The notes under the pieces are model-generated. The model was not told the DNA's origin. It was given only the letters and a program-made list of their open reading frames with translations, and made no database searches. 17,009 bases of DNA from an uncultured Lachnospiraceae bacterium (GTDB lineage Bacteria; Bacillota; Clostridia; Lachnospirales; Lachnospiraceae): contig CAJUFL010000071.1 in assembly GCA_910585605.1 (NCBI GenBank), positions 1 to 17,009 on the forward strand. The letters are read 5' to 3'. Both the position numbers and the translations under genes were made by a program. Each line of letters opens with the position of its first letter. Within the stretch, counting starts at the first letter, position 1. Shown piece after piece: positions 1 through 8,821 of this stretch.

Positions 1-87
1 ACAGCTTATTCAAGTGCGCCAATTTATGGTTTTCCTCTACTTTCTTTCACACTAACACTCCTCTGCTGAATTTTTATATATTGTATC

Positions 88-147
88 ATTTTGTGCATGT
101 TTTGTCTAATTGAGTTTATAGACTTAAACGGCCAAAATTCATATAAT
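88..147 (+). promoter_or_regulatory. lacZ operon promoter with putative AraC-type operator
   Basis: A perfect TATAAT lies at 142-147, with a TAGACT -35-like hexamer at 119-124 (17-bp spacer). Just upstream, 88-105 reads ATTTTGTGCATGTTTTGT, and a TTTATA block follows at 115-120. The same element (17 of 18 bases identical), the same second block and the same 54-bp offset to TATAAT recur at 9021-9080 in front of the AraC-family gene. The weak -35 box and an element abutting it fit activation by an AraC-type protein. That is inference from the match; no binding is shown here. Confidence 0.7.
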
Positions 148-252
148 AACATTAGAAATTGAGACGGAGATAAAAGAAGAAGGTATCAGTTAGTTGAAAC
201 TGAAATGGGAAGAAGCATGAAAAAACGTGTATGTCTTAAAGGAGGTTACAAG

Positions 253-3200
253 ATGTTAGTGCCAAGATATTATGAGAATCTTTCGATACTACATGAAAAC
301 ACTATGCCAACAAGAGCATATTACATTCCTGCATCGAAGAGAATGGATGATCTGGTAGAGCATAGAGAAAATTCAGACAGAATTCAGTTCTTGAATGGAA
401 CTTGGAAGTTTAAGTATTTTGAAAGTATTTACGATGTAACAGAAGCTTTTTATGAAGAGGGATTTAGTACAGAAGGCTTTTCTGATACAAAGGTTCCGGG
501 TGTATGGCAGATGGATGGATATGATAATCATCAGTACACAAATATCAAATATCCATTCCCTTTTGATTCACCTTTTGTGCCACAGGATATTCCTTGTGGG
601 GAATATGTTTATGAGTTTGAATATGAAAAATCCGAAAAAACTCCAAAAACATATCTTAACTTCGAAGGTGTAGATAGCTGCTTTTATGTATGGTTGAATG
701 GAAAGTATGTGGGATATAGTCAGGTTCCTCATGCAACAAGTGAATTTGATGTTACAGAGTTAATCAAAGAAGGAAATAACAAGATTGCAGTTCTTGTTAT
801 GAAGTGGTGTGATGGTTCTTATTTAGAAGACCAGGATAAATTCCGTATGAGTGGTATCTTCAGAGATGTATATCTTCTTAAGAGACCTGAGAAAGCGGTT
901 AGAGATTATCGTGTAAATACAGTTGTGAAAGATAACAAAGCAACAATATCTCTTGACGTGATGTTTACAGCGAACACAGAGGTAAAGGTTGTTTTAGAAG
1001 ATAAAGATGGAAACACTGTAAGCGAAAAAGAAATTGCTGAAGAAGGAACTCTTACATTAGAAGTTGAAAATCCGGTTCTTTGGAATACAGAAAATCCATA
1101 TCTTTACACATTGGTTCTTGAAACTGAAAATGAAACAATCGTTGAGTATGTAGGTTTCAGAACAATCGAGATTATTGATAAGGTTATCTATTTCAACGGA
1201 CAGAATATCAAGTTTAGAGGTGTTAATCGTCATGATTCTGATCCTGTTACAGGTTTTGCAATCAGCATGGAACAGCTTATGACAGATCTTACAATGATGA
1301 AACAGCATAACTTCAATTCCATTAGAAGTAGCCATTATCCAAATGCTCCGTATTTCTATCAGTTGTGTGATAAGTACGGATTCATGGTTATTGATGAAGC
1401 TGACATTGAAGCACATGGACCTTTCTTAATTTACAGAAAAGAAGATACTGACTATAACAGATTTAAGCGTTGGAACGAACAGATTGCTGATGATCCGGCA
1501 TGGGAAGCGTCAATTTTAGACCGTGTGAAATTGATGGTAGAAAGAGACAAGAACAGACCATGTATTGTTATGTGGTCAATGGGAAATGAGAGCGCATATG
1601 GATGTAATTTTGAAAAGGCGCTCAAGTGGACAAAAACATTTGATCCAAGCAGAATCACACAGTATGAAAGCGCTAGATATAGAAATTATGATGTGACATA
1701 TAATTACGAGGATTTGGATATCTATAGCAGAATGTATCCTGCTTTTGATGAGATATATGAATTCTTAGAAAAGGATGCTAGCAAGCCATTCTTGTTGGTT
1801 GAATATTGTCACAGTATGGGAAATGGTCCTGGAGATTTCGAGGATTACTTCCAACTCATTCAGCAGCACGATATTATGTGTGGCGGATTTGTATGGGAGT
1901 GGTGTGACCACGCAATAAATAAGGGTGTAGCTGAAAACGGGAAAACAGTTTACTACTATGGCGGTGATCATGGTGAGAAGGTGAATGATGGAAACTTCTG
2001 TATGGATGGACTTGTATATCCTGATAGAAGACCTCATACTGCACTTCTTGAATATAAGAATGTATATCGTCCGGCAAGAGTGGTTTCATACGATAGCAAG
2101 AATGGAAAAGCAACACTTCACAACTATATGGATTTTGACGACTTGAAAGATTTTGTAGACATTAGTTATGAAGTGACAGCGGATGGAATAAAAGTTGATA
2201 GTGGGAATATTGCTGCAATATCAGTTGCACCACATTCAGAAGAAACTGTAGATCTTAACATTAAGATTCCTGCAAAAGGAAGAGTATATCTTAAAGTGAT
2301 TTACAAGTTGAAAAAAGAAATGGTTCTTATTCCTGTAGGTCATGTACTTGGTTTTGATGAGATTCTTGTTGAAAATGCAGATGGTAAAAATCAGACAGCA
2401 CAGAAATGGCTTGAGAGTGCTAAAGAAGAAAAGGAAATGGACGTAGTTGAAACAGAAAGTCAGGTTGTGATTAAAGGACAGACTTTCAACTATATTTATT
2501 CGAAGAAAAATGGAATGTTTACAAGCCTTTGCTACGCTGGAAGAGAATACTTAAATCATCCAATGGAAGTTAATATCTGGAGAGCACCTACAGATAATGA
2601 TATGTATGCAAAACTTGAGTGGAAGAAAGCGCATTATGATGGTGCATATGTTAGAGCATACGAGACAGTGGTTTGTCAGAATAAGGAAGTGGTTGAGATT
2701 AGAGTATCTGCATCAATGGGTGCAGCTACTGTGCAGAAAATAATGGATATTGAAATCGTATGGAGTATCGATGGAAACGGAGGAATTACATCATCTATGA
2801 GTGTTAAGAAAGATGAAGAATTCCCTGATTTGCCAAGATTCGGTATTCGCTTGTTCTTAAATAACAAGCTGGAGAATGTTTCTTATTACGGTATGGGCCC
2901 TTACGAGAGCTACCGAGATAAGCATAGAGCAACTAGCCACGGTTTATATCGTGCAAAGGTTGGTGAGATGCATGAGGACTATATAAAGCCACAAGAGAAT
3001 GGAAGCCATTACGATTGTGACTACGTAGAACTTGCAAATGGTCAGTTTGGTCTTGCTGCAGCATCAGAAAAGACGTTCTCCTTTAATGCTTCTGTTTATA
3101 CACAGGAAGAATTGGAAAATACTAAGCACAATTACGAACTTGTAAAGTCTGACAGCACAGTGCTTTGTATTGATTATGCATTAAACGGAATAGGTTCAAA

Positions 3201-3291
3201 CAGCTGTGGACCTGTTGTAATGGATGCATATCGATTTGATGATGTAGAATTTGAGTTTGGATTCAAATTAGTTCCATTTGTTAAGGGGTAA
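253..3291 (+). CDS. lacZ: beta-galactosidase, glycoside hydrolase family 2 (LacZ)
   Basis: A cytoplasmic GH2 beta-galactosidase that cleaves lactose to glucose and galactose. The start chosen is ATG 253, because AAAGGAGG at 238-245 sits 7 bases before it. An in-frame ATG at 205 lacks a ribosome binding site. The resulting 1012 residues are close to the roughly 1020 of E. coli LacZ. Visible landmarks are NRHDSDPV near residue 325, SHYPNAPY and DEADIEAHG, then the acid/base Glu446 in WSMGNES and the nucleophile Glu517 in LLVEYCHSMGNG. The last 280 or so residues match the small-chain (Bgal_small_N) domain. No signal peptide is seen. It is the first gene of the lac/gal cluster, and the symporter follows after 159 bases. 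Family assignment is firm; lactose as the main substrate is inferred from the neighbours. Confidence 0.97.
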   Translation: MLVPRYYENLSILHENTMPTRAYYIPASKRMDDLVEHRENSDRIQFLNGTWKFKYFESIYDVTEAFYEEGFSTEGFSDTKVPGVWQMDGYDNHQYTNIKYPFPFDSPFVPQDIPCGEYVYEFEYEKSEKTPKTYLNFEGVDSCFYVWLNGKYVGYSQVPHATSEFDVTELIKEGNNKIAVLVMKWCDGSYLEDQDKFRMSGIFRDVYLLKRPEKAVRDYRVNTVVKDNKATISLDVMFTANTEVKVVLEDKDGNTVSEKEIAEEGTLTLEVENPVLWNTENPYLYTLVLETENETIVEYVGFRTIEIIDKVIYFNGQNIKFRGVNRHDSDPVTGFAISMEQLMTDLTMMKQHNFNSIRSSHYPNAPYFYQLCDKYGFMVIDEADIEAHGPFLIYRKEDTDYNRFKRWNEQIADDPAWEASILDRVKLMVERDKNRPCIVMWSMGNESAYGCNFEKALKWTKTFDPSRITQYESARYRNYDVTYNYEDLDIYSRMYPAFDEIYEFLEKDASKPFLLVEYCHSMGNGPGDFEDYFQLIQQHDIMCGGFVWEWCDHAINKGVAENGKTVYYYGGDHGEKVNDGNFCMDGLVYPDRRPHTALLEYKNVYRPARVVSYDSKNGKATLHNYMDFDDLKDFVDISYEVTADGIKVDSGNIAAISVAPHSEETVDLNIKIPAKGRVYLKVIYKLKKEMVLIPVGHVLGFDEILVENADGKNQTAQKWLESAKEEKEMDVVETESQVVIKGQTFNYIYSKKNGMFTSLCYAGREYLNHPMEVNIWRAPTDNDMYAKLEWKKAHYDGAYVRAYETVVCQNKEVVEIRVSASMGAATVQKIMDIEIVWSIDGNGGITSSMSVKKDEEFPDLPRFGIRLFLNNKLENVSYYGMGPYESYRDKHRATSHGLYRAKVGEMHEDYIKPQENGSHYDCDYVELANGQFGLAAASEKTFSFNASVYTQEELENTKHNYELVKSDSTVLCIDYALNGIGSNSCGPVVMDAYRFDDVEFEFGFKLVPFVKG

Positions 3292-3450
3292 AAAATAATT
3301 GTATAGAAGGTAATGGGCGTCTTAACATGTTCTGACCGGGAAGAGATGCCTAGATCCTTGTATATGATTGCTTAAGAACAACGTTAACGGCTCTAAATTG
3401 TTTGGGGACATGAAGGGCTTGCACTATTTAGATGAGAAGGAGCGACTTTT
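3292..3450 (+). other. lacZ-symporter intergenic spacer with possible alternative RNA hairpins
   Basis: These 159 bases contain no convincing ORF. The bases GGCGTCTT (3316-3323) can pair with AGAGATGCC (3342-3350) through about 8 pairs including G-U. The overlapping TGTTCT (3328-3333) plus TTAAC (3322-3326) can instead pair with AGAACA (3375-3380) plus GTTAA (3383-3387). A third stem pairs TCTAAAT (3392-3398) with ATTTAGA (3426-3432), just before the symporter RBS. No T-tract follows, so this is not a standard terminator. Folding was done by eye and may be chance. Confidence 0.3.
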
Positions 3451-4809
3451 ATGGAAGAAAAGAAATATTTAAAGTGGTATAACAAAGTAGGATATGGCTC
3501 TGGTGATATCGCTGGAAACGTAGTATATGCACTTTTAGCAGCGTTTGTAATGATTTATTTAACAGATACCGTTGGGTTAAATGCAGGTATCGTAGGAACA
3601 TTAATTGCAGTATCAAAAATATTTGATGGTATTAGTGATGTATTCTTTGGAGCTTTGATTGATAAGACAAAGTCAAAGATGGGTAAGGCTAGACCTTGGA
3701 TGTTATATGGATATTTCGGCTGTGCAGTATGTTTGGTTGCAATTTTCTGTATTCCGGTTGATATGGGACAGAAAGCACAGTATGCATGGTTCTTTATAGC
3801 ATATACATTATTAAATGCAGGATTTTACACAGCTAATAACATTGCATACTCTGCACTTACAGCACTTATTACAAAGAATAATTCTGAACGAGTTCAGATG
3901 GGATCTATTAGATTCATGTTTGCTTTTGGTACAAGTATGTTAATTCAGGCAGTAACAGTTGGTTTTGTTGCAAAGCTTGGTGGAGGTGCTGCAGCTTGGA
4001 GAACAGTAGCTATTATTTATGCAATCATTGGTGTGATTTCAAATACACTTTCTGTATTGTCTGTTAAAGAGCTTTCTGAGGAGGAACTTGCTACAGATAA
4101 GAATGAGGATGAACCAGAAGAAAAGTACAATCTTATCGATGCATTTAAGATTCTTGTTCATAATAAATATTTCCTTATGATTTGCGGAACATATCTTTTA
4201 ATGCAGCTTTATTCGGCAACTCTTGGAATGGGAATATATTTTATGAAATATGTACTTGGAGATGAAGGTTTGTTTGGTACATTTTCATGGGCAGTAAATA
4301 TTCCTATGATCGTAGGACTTTTAGTAACACCAATTCTTGTAGCTAAGTTTAACGGTATGTATAAGTTAAACATTGCCGGATATGTTATCGGTACAGTAGG
4401 AAGACTTGGCGTAGTTGTTGCTGGTTATATGGGTAACATTCCACTTATGCTTGCTTTTACAGCTATTGCAGCTCTTGGAATGAGTCCACTTCAGGGTGAT
4501 ATGAACGCTCTTATTGCAACAACATCAGAATATACAAGGCTTACGACAGGAAAGAAAGTTGATGGAACAATGTACTCTTGTACATCTTTTGGTACAAAAG
4601 TTGGTGGTGGACTTGGTACTGCTATTGCAGGCTGGATGCTTGCAGCAAGTGGATATGTTCAAAATGCAGCTACACAGTCTCAGTCATGCGTGAATATGCT
4701 TCATGTAATGTACTTATGGATTCCAATGATTTTCAACTTACTTATTACATTTGTACTTATCAAATTAAATGTTGAGCATGCGAACAAAGAACTTCAGAAA
4801 GAAGCATAA
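3451..4809 (+). CDS. GPH-family (MFS_2) sugar:cation symporter, probable lactose transporter
   Basis: A 452-residue, highly hydrophobic inner-membrane protein of the glycoside-pentoside-hexuronide:cation symporter family (MelB/LacS/LacY-like MFS_2), expected to have 12 membrane segments. The diagnostic N-terminal region is present: DGISDVFFGALIDKTKSK at residues 59-76, followed by GKARPWMLYG (78-87), matching the family's loop 2-3 signature. The C-terminus ends shortly after the last membrane segment. The EIIA-like regulatory domain of streptococcal LacS is therefore absent, so PTS control through that domain is not expected. AGAAGGAG at 3435-3442 serves ATG 3451. Its place between lacZ and galK argues for lactose or galactoside import with H+ or Na+; the exact sugar and ion cannot be read from the sequence. 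Confidence 0.9.
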   Translation: MEEKKYLKWYNKVGYGSGDIAGNVVYALLAAFVMIYLTDTVGLNAGIVGTLIAVSKIFDGISDVFFGALIDKTKSKMGKARPWMLYGYFGCAVCLVAIFCIPVDMGQKAQYAWFFIAYTLLNAGFYTANNIAYSALTALITKNNSERVQMGSIRFMFAFGTSMLIQAVTVGFVAKLGGGAAAWRTVAIIYAIIGVISNTLSVLSVKELSEEELATDKNEDEPEEKYNLIDAFKILVHNKYFLMICGTYLLMQLYSATLGMGIYFMKYVLGDEGLFGTFSWAVNIPMIVGLLVTPILVAKFNGMYKLNIAGYVIGTVGRLGVVVAGYMGNIPLMLAFTAIAALGMSPLQGDMNALIATTSEYTRLTTGKKVDGTMYSCTSFGTKVGGGLGTAIAGWMLAASGYVQNAATQSQSCVNMLHVMYLWIPMIFNLLITFVLIKLNVEHANKELQKEA

Positions 4810-4821
4810 TAATGTCTAAAT

Positions 4822-4870
4822 AAAAAGGGCATTGTCTTATAGGGAATCCCTTGAAGACAATGCCTTTTCT
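4822..4870 (+). terminator. intra-operon hairpin, terminator or attenuator-like
   Basis: AAAAGGGCATTGTCTT (4823-4838) pairs with AAGACAATGCCTTTT (4854-4868), about 15 pairs with one G-U. An inner AGGG/CCCT stem (4841-4844 and 4848-4851) extends it. The 3' arm ends in TTTT followed by CT. This is a typical intrinsic-terminator shape lying between the symporter and galK. No strong promoter is visible in the 26 bases before galK, so partial read-through or 3'-end protection of the lacZ-symporter message is more likely than full termination. Confidence 0.75.
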
Positions 4871-4896
4871 GTAAAAGTTGATAGGAGGTTAGAAAT

Positions 4897-6174
4897 TTGG
4901 AAACAAGAAGAATAATTTCAGAAATTGAAAATGGTAATTACGACAATCTGTTTTTAGATATTTATGTGGATGAGGATAAGATTTCCTATCAGAAACAGAG
5001 ATATGTGAATGCGATTGAAAGTTATATAGAAGAATTTGGGGAAGATGATGTTGAGATATATAGTGCACCGGGAAGAAGCGAAGTAGGTGGTAATCATACG
5101 GATCATCAGCATGGAGAAATCTTGGCAGCGTCTATTAACCTCGATGCAATAGGAATTGTTAAGAAAACAGATGATATGAAGGTTTCTATTCTTTCAAAGG
5201 GTTATACATTAACAACTATATCACTTGAAAATCTTGATATGCAGGAAGAAGAAAAAGAAACAACGATAGCTTTAATAAAGGGTGTGGTTGCAGGTTTAGC
5301 CAATAGAGGATATAAGATTGGTGGATTTAAAGCATATATTACAAGCGATGTATTAATTGGAGCAGGACTTTCGTCATCAGCTGCCTACGAAACATTAATT
5401 GGAAACATTGTATCTGGTCTATACAATAATATGAGTGTTTCGGCAGAAGAGATAGCGATTATAGGACAGTTTGCAGAAAACGTGTATTTTGGTAAGCCTT
5501 GTGGACTTATGGATCAGATGGCTTGCTCGGTCGGAAATATGGTTCATGTTGATTTTGCAGACATAAATAATCCGAAGGTTGAAAAAGTAACATTTGATCT
5601 TAATAAATATGGATACAGTCTTTGTATTACGGATACCAAGGGGTATCATGCTGACCTTACAGCGGATTATGCGGCAGTGCCAGAAGAAATGAAGAAAGTG
5701 GCAGCGTTTTTTGGTAAGGAAGTGCTTCTTGGTCTCACTGTAGATGATATTTTTGAAAATATTGTGAAAGTTAGAGAACAGGTTGGAGATAGGGGAGTTC
5801 TTAGAGCACTTCATTTTATCCGTGAAAATGAAAGGGTTCAGAAAGAAGTATCATACCTTTCAGATGAAGATATTGAGGGATTCTTAAAAACGGTGGCAGC
5901 ATCGGGAAACTCGTCATATAAATACCTTCAAAATGTATATTCTAATGCTGATGTACAACATCAGAATGTATCACTTGCCCTTGCAATTAGTGAGGATTTT
6001 CTTGGAGATAATGGAGTGAGCAGAGTTCACGGTGGTGGATTTGCAGGAACTATTCAAGCGTTTGTAAAAAACGATATTGTTATCGAGTATCAGAAAATTA
6101 TGGATAAGGTATTTGGTCAGGGCGCGTGTAGCGTATTAAAGATTAGAAAATATGGTGGAATGAAAGTTTTATAG
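4897..6174 (+). CDS. galK: galactokinase (GHMP kinase family)
   Basis: Phosphorylates galactose with ATP to galactose-1-phosphate, the first step of the Leloir pathway. The start is TTG 4897, chosen because AGGAGG at 4883-4888 is 8 bases upstream and no ATG fits. The 425 residues make it longer than the usual 380-395. GHMP motifs occur in order: APGRSEVGGNHTDHQHG (57-73), GAGLSSSAAYE (155-165) and VHGGGFAGT (377-385). The likely catalytic Asp206 is in GLMDQ. The galactokinase signature is variant: the GEHTDY of E. coli and human enzymes reads GNHTDH here, which I recognise as a form found in clostridial galactokinases. galE follows directly. Confidence is high because of operon context. Confidence 0.92.
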   Translation: METRRIISEIENGNYDNLFLDIYVDEDKISYQKQRYVNAIESYIEEFGEDDVEIYSAPGRSEVGGNHTDHQHGEILAASINLDAIGIVKKTDDMKVSILSKGYTLTTISLENLDMQEEEKETTIALIKGVVAGLANRGYKIGGFKAYITSDVLIGAGLSSSAAYETLIGNIVSGLYNNMSVSAEEIAIIGQFAENVYFGKPCGLMDQMACSVGNMVHVDFADINNPKVEKVTFDLNKYGYSLCITDTKGYHADLTADYAAVPEEMKKVAAFFGKEVLLGLTVDDIFENIVKVREQVGDRGVLRALHFIRENERVQKEVSYLSDEDIEGFLKTVAASGNSSYKYLQNVYSNADVQHQNVSLALAISEDFLGDNGVSRVHGGGFAGTIQAFVKNDIVIEYQKIMDKVFGQGACSVLKIRKYGGMKVL

Positions 6175-6190
6175 ATTGGAGGAATTGGTA

Positions 6191-7186
6191 ATGGGTAGCA
6201 TATTAGTTTTAGGTGGAGCTGGTTATATCGGTTCTCATACAGTATATGAATTGATTGATGCTGGAGAAAGCGTTGTTATCGTAGATAATTTGTTGACAGG
6301 TTTCAAGGAGGCGGTTCATCCAAAGGCTAAATTTTATGAGGGTGATATTAGAGATAGAGCGTTCATGGATTCTGTTTTTGAAAAGGAAGATATTGATGGT
6401 GTAATTCATTTTGCCGCTAGCTCTCAGGTAGGAGAAAGCATGAAGGACCCATTAAAGTATTACAGCAACAACTTGTGTGGAACGGAAGTTCTTTTAGAGA
6501 GCATGGTTGCACATGGAATTGATAAGATAGTGTTCTCATCAACTGCCGCAACATATGGTGAACCAGAGAGCATTCCTATTTTAGAAACGGATAGAACTCT
6601 TCCGACGAACTGTTATGGAGAAACAAAGCTTTCTATGGAAAAAATGTTCAAATGGACTTCAAAAGCTCATAACCTTCGATTTGTGTCATTGAGATATTTT
6701 AATGCTTGTGGCGCACATCCAAACGGACAGATTGGAGAGGCACATAATCCGGAAACACATTTAATTCCACTAATTTTACAGGTGCCAAACAACCAGAGAG
6801 AATATATTTCTGTATTTGGAAATGACTATGATACAAAAGATGGTACATGCGTCAGAGACTACATTCATGTTAATGATTTAGCACAGGCGCATATTCTTGC
6901 AATGAAGTATTTGAGAAATGGTGGAGAAAGTGACATCTTTAATCTTGGAAACGGAGTTGGATTTACTGTAAAAGAAGTTGTTGATACAGCAAGAAAAGTT
7001 ACAGGACATCCAATCCCAGCAAAGGAAGAAGAGAGAAGAGCTGGAGACCCTTCAACACTTATAGCCTCAAGTGATAAAGCCAAAACAATTCTTGGGTGGA
7101 ATCCACAGTTTGCAGATCTTGAAACTATTATTGATACAGCATGGAAATGGCATCAGTCACATCCACACGGTTATGAAACTGTATAG
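6191..7186 (+). CDS. galE: UDP-glucose 4-epimerase
   Basis: Interconverts UDP-galactose and UDP-glucose using bound NAD, regenerating the uridylyl carrier for GalT. It is an extended short-chain dehydrogenase fold of 331 residues, the usual size. The NAD-binding GGAGYIG lies at residues 8-14. The catalytic region SSTAATYGEP starts at 116, with Thr118 in the position of E. coli Ser124. The YxxxK pair is Tyr142/Lys146 in CYGETK. Start ATG 6191 follows GGAGGA (6178-6183) by 7 bases, immediately after the galK stop; an upstream in-frame codon at 6176 has no RBS. It is tightly packed between galK and galT, so co-transcribed. Confidence 0.96.
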   Translation: MGSILVLGGAGYIGSHTVYELIDAGESVVIVDNLLTGFKEAVHPKAKFYEGDIRDRAFMDSVFEKEDIDGVIHFAASSQVGESMKDPLKYYSNNLCGTEVLLESMVAHGIDKIVFSSTAATYGEPESIPILETDRTLPTNCYGETKLSMEKMFKWTSKAHNLRFVSLRYFNACGAHPNGQIGEAHNPETHLIPLILQVPNNQREYISVFGNDYDTKDGTCVRDYIHVNDLAQAHILAMKYLRNGGESDIFNLGNGVGFTVKEVVDTARKVTGHPIPAKEEERRAGDPSTLIASSDKAKTILGWNPQFADLETIIDTAWKWHQSHPHGYETV

Positions 7187-7198
7187 GAGGCGATGATT

Positions 7199-8686
7199 AT
7201 GATTAATAAGTTAATCAATGAATTGATGGAGTATGGAATAGAAAGCCATCTAGTTGACCCGGCAGACAAGGTTTATGTTACAAATTCTCTTCTTGAACTA
7301 TTTGGACTTATGGAGTTTACAGAGGAGACAGTTGAAACAAAAAGAGCACTTTGTGAAATCCTTGAGGATATGATGGCATATGCCTTTGAAAACGGTATTA
7401 TGGTTGAAGATACCATTACTGCAAAAGACCTCTTTGATACAAAGATAATGGGATTGCTTACTCCGGCACCTTCTATTGTTAGAAAGAATTTCATGGAACT
7501 GCAGAAGACAAGTAGTAAGATGGCTACAGATTATTATTATCAGTTTAGCCAGAGAACAAATTACATTCGTACTGATAGAATAGCCAAAGATGAAAAGTGG
7601 ATAACAGAAACGGAGTATGGCCCAATTGATATTACAATAAATCTTTCAAAACCAGAAAAGGATCCAAGAGATATTGCAAAAGCCGGAAAGGCCAAAAAGT
7701 CAGGATATCCTAGTTGCTTACTTTGTATGGAAAACGAAGGGTATGCAGGACACTTCTCGCATCCGGCAAGACAGAATCATCGTATTATTCCGATTAAACT
7801 CGATGGAGAGGATTATTTCCTTCAGTATTCTCCGTACGTATATTATAACGAACACTGCATTATTTTTAATAAGCTGCATACACCAATGAAAATAGACAGA
7901 GCAGTGTTTAAAAAGATACTAGAGTTTGTTGACCAGTTTAAGCATTATACTGCTGGATCAAATGCTGACCTTCCGATTGTAGGTGGATCAATATTAAGTC
8001 ATGATCATTTTCAAGGTGGTGGATACGTTTTTGCTATGGCAAAAGCGCCTTATGATAGAACTTTCACCATAAAGGGTTACGAAGATTTAACTGCGGGTAT
8101 TGTAAAGTGGCCGATGTCGGTTGTTCGCTTGCAAAGTAAGAATATCGACAGAATAGTTGAAGCAGCAGACCACATTCTTGGTGCTTGGAGAGGCTATACA
8201 GATGAAAGCGCATTTATTTTTAGTGAGACAGATGGAACACCTCATAATACAATCACACCAATTGCAAGAATGCATGAAGATTTATATGAACTTGATTTAG
8301 TTCTTAGAAATAATATTACAACAGATGAGTGCCCTTGGGGTGTATATCATCCTACAGCAGATCTTCATCATATCAAGAAAGAAAATATTGGTTTGATTGA
8401 GGTTATGGGACTTGCAGTTCTTCCGGCGCGACTTAAAAAGGAGATGGCAATTTTGGAAGAGTACATTCTTGAAGGCAAAGATATTCGTAGCAATGAAGAT
8501 ATTGAGAAACATGCAGACTGGGTCGAGGAATGGATGGGTAATTATTCTTTCAATAAAGATAATATTCATGACATTATTCAGGATGAGATCAGTAAGGTGT
8601 TTGTAAAAGTATTGGAATGCGCGGGTGTATATAAGAGAACAGAAGATGGCATGGAAGCATTCATGCGATTTGTAAATTCATTATAA
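7199..8686 (+). CDS. galT: UDP-glucose--hexose-1-phosphate uridylyltransferase, class II (GalT)
   Basis: Transfers UMP from UDP-glucose to galactose-1-phosphate, giving UDP-galactose and glucose-1-phosphate. The 495-residue length and the motif GGSILSHDHFQGG (262-274) identify the class II (Firmicute-type) enzyme. Class I GalT is about 350 residues with an HPHPQ/HPHQQ active site; here the corresponding site is His268-Asp-His270-Phe-Gln272. CLLC at 173-176 precedes the N-terminal core. Start ATG 7199 is preferred over ATG 7193, because AGGAGG ends at 7190 and only the former gives a normal 8-base spacing. The RBS overlaps the galE stop. It is the last gene of the operon; a hairpin terminator follows. 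Confidence 0.95.
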   Translation: MINKLINELMEYGIESHLVDPADKVYVTNSLLELFGLMEFTEETVETKRALCEILEDMMAYAFENGIMVEDTITAKDLFDTKIMGLLTPAPSIVRKNFMELQKTSSKMATDYYYQFSQRTNYIRTDRIAKDEKWITETEYGPIDITINLSKPEKDPRDIAKAGKAKKSGYPSCLLCMENEGYAGHFSHPARQNHRIIPIKLDGEDYFLQYSPYVYYNEHCIIFNKLHTPMKIDRAVFKKILEFVDQFKHYTAGSNADLPIVGGSILSHDHFQGGGYVFAMAKAPYDRTFTIKGYEDLTAGIVKWPMSVVRLQSKNIDRIVEAADHILGAWRGYTDESAFIFSETDGTPHNTITPIARMHEDLYELDLVLRNNITTDECPWGVYHPTADLHHIKKENIGLIEVMGLAVLPARLKKEMAILEEYILEGKDIRSNEDIEKHADWVEEWMGNYSFNKDNIHDIIQDEISKVFVKVLECAGVYKRTEDGMEAFMRFVNSL

Positions 8687-8703
8687 AGCACTTCCCAATT
8701 TAT

Positions 8704-8736
8704 GAGGGCGGTTCACACTCGTGTGTTCCGTCCTTT
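8704..8736 (+). terminator. terminator of the lac/gal operon
   Basis: GGGCGG (8706-8711) pairs with CCGTCC (8728-8733) with one G-U. A 2x2 T-T internal loop follows, then CACA/TGTG closes the hairpin. The T-tract is short (CCTTTAATAAT), so termination may be imperfect. It lies 18 bases after the galT stop. Confidence 0.65.
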
Positions 8737-8772
8737 AATAATAAAAAGGACCATGTCACGATGTGAATGGCC
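8737..8772 (-). terminator. minus-strand intrinsic terminator downstream of the 25-codon ORF
   Basis: Read on the minus strand, GGCCAT (8772-8767) and TCAC (8766-8763) pair with GTGA (8759-8756) and ATGGTC (8754-8749). There is a 3-base loop and one bulge. A run TTTTTATTATT follows at 8747-8737. The outer stem contains a G-U pair on the minus strand that becomes an A-C mismatch on the plus strand, and the T-run exists only for minus transcripts. The signal is therefore strand-biased and fits the end of a minus-strand transcript. Confidence 0.65.
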
Positions 8773-8821
8773 TGTTTATAATCAATATTCAGTTTTCACA
8801 GGGTAGATCCTTTTAGATTTG

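Noticed and set aside
1..22. Possible minus-strand gene start (TTG at 22-20 with an AGAGG-like RBS) running off the left edge
   Set aside because: Only seven codons are visible, so it cannot be told from chance; a divergent gene here is plausible but unsupported.
127..140. Weak cre-like match near the lacZ promoter (AACGGCCAAAATTC region)
   Set aside because: Too few consensus positions match to support CcpA control.
205..252. 16-codon N-terminal extension of lacZ from ATG 205
   Set aside because: No ribosome binding site precedes it, and a strong AAAGGAGG lies inside the extension directly before ATG 253.
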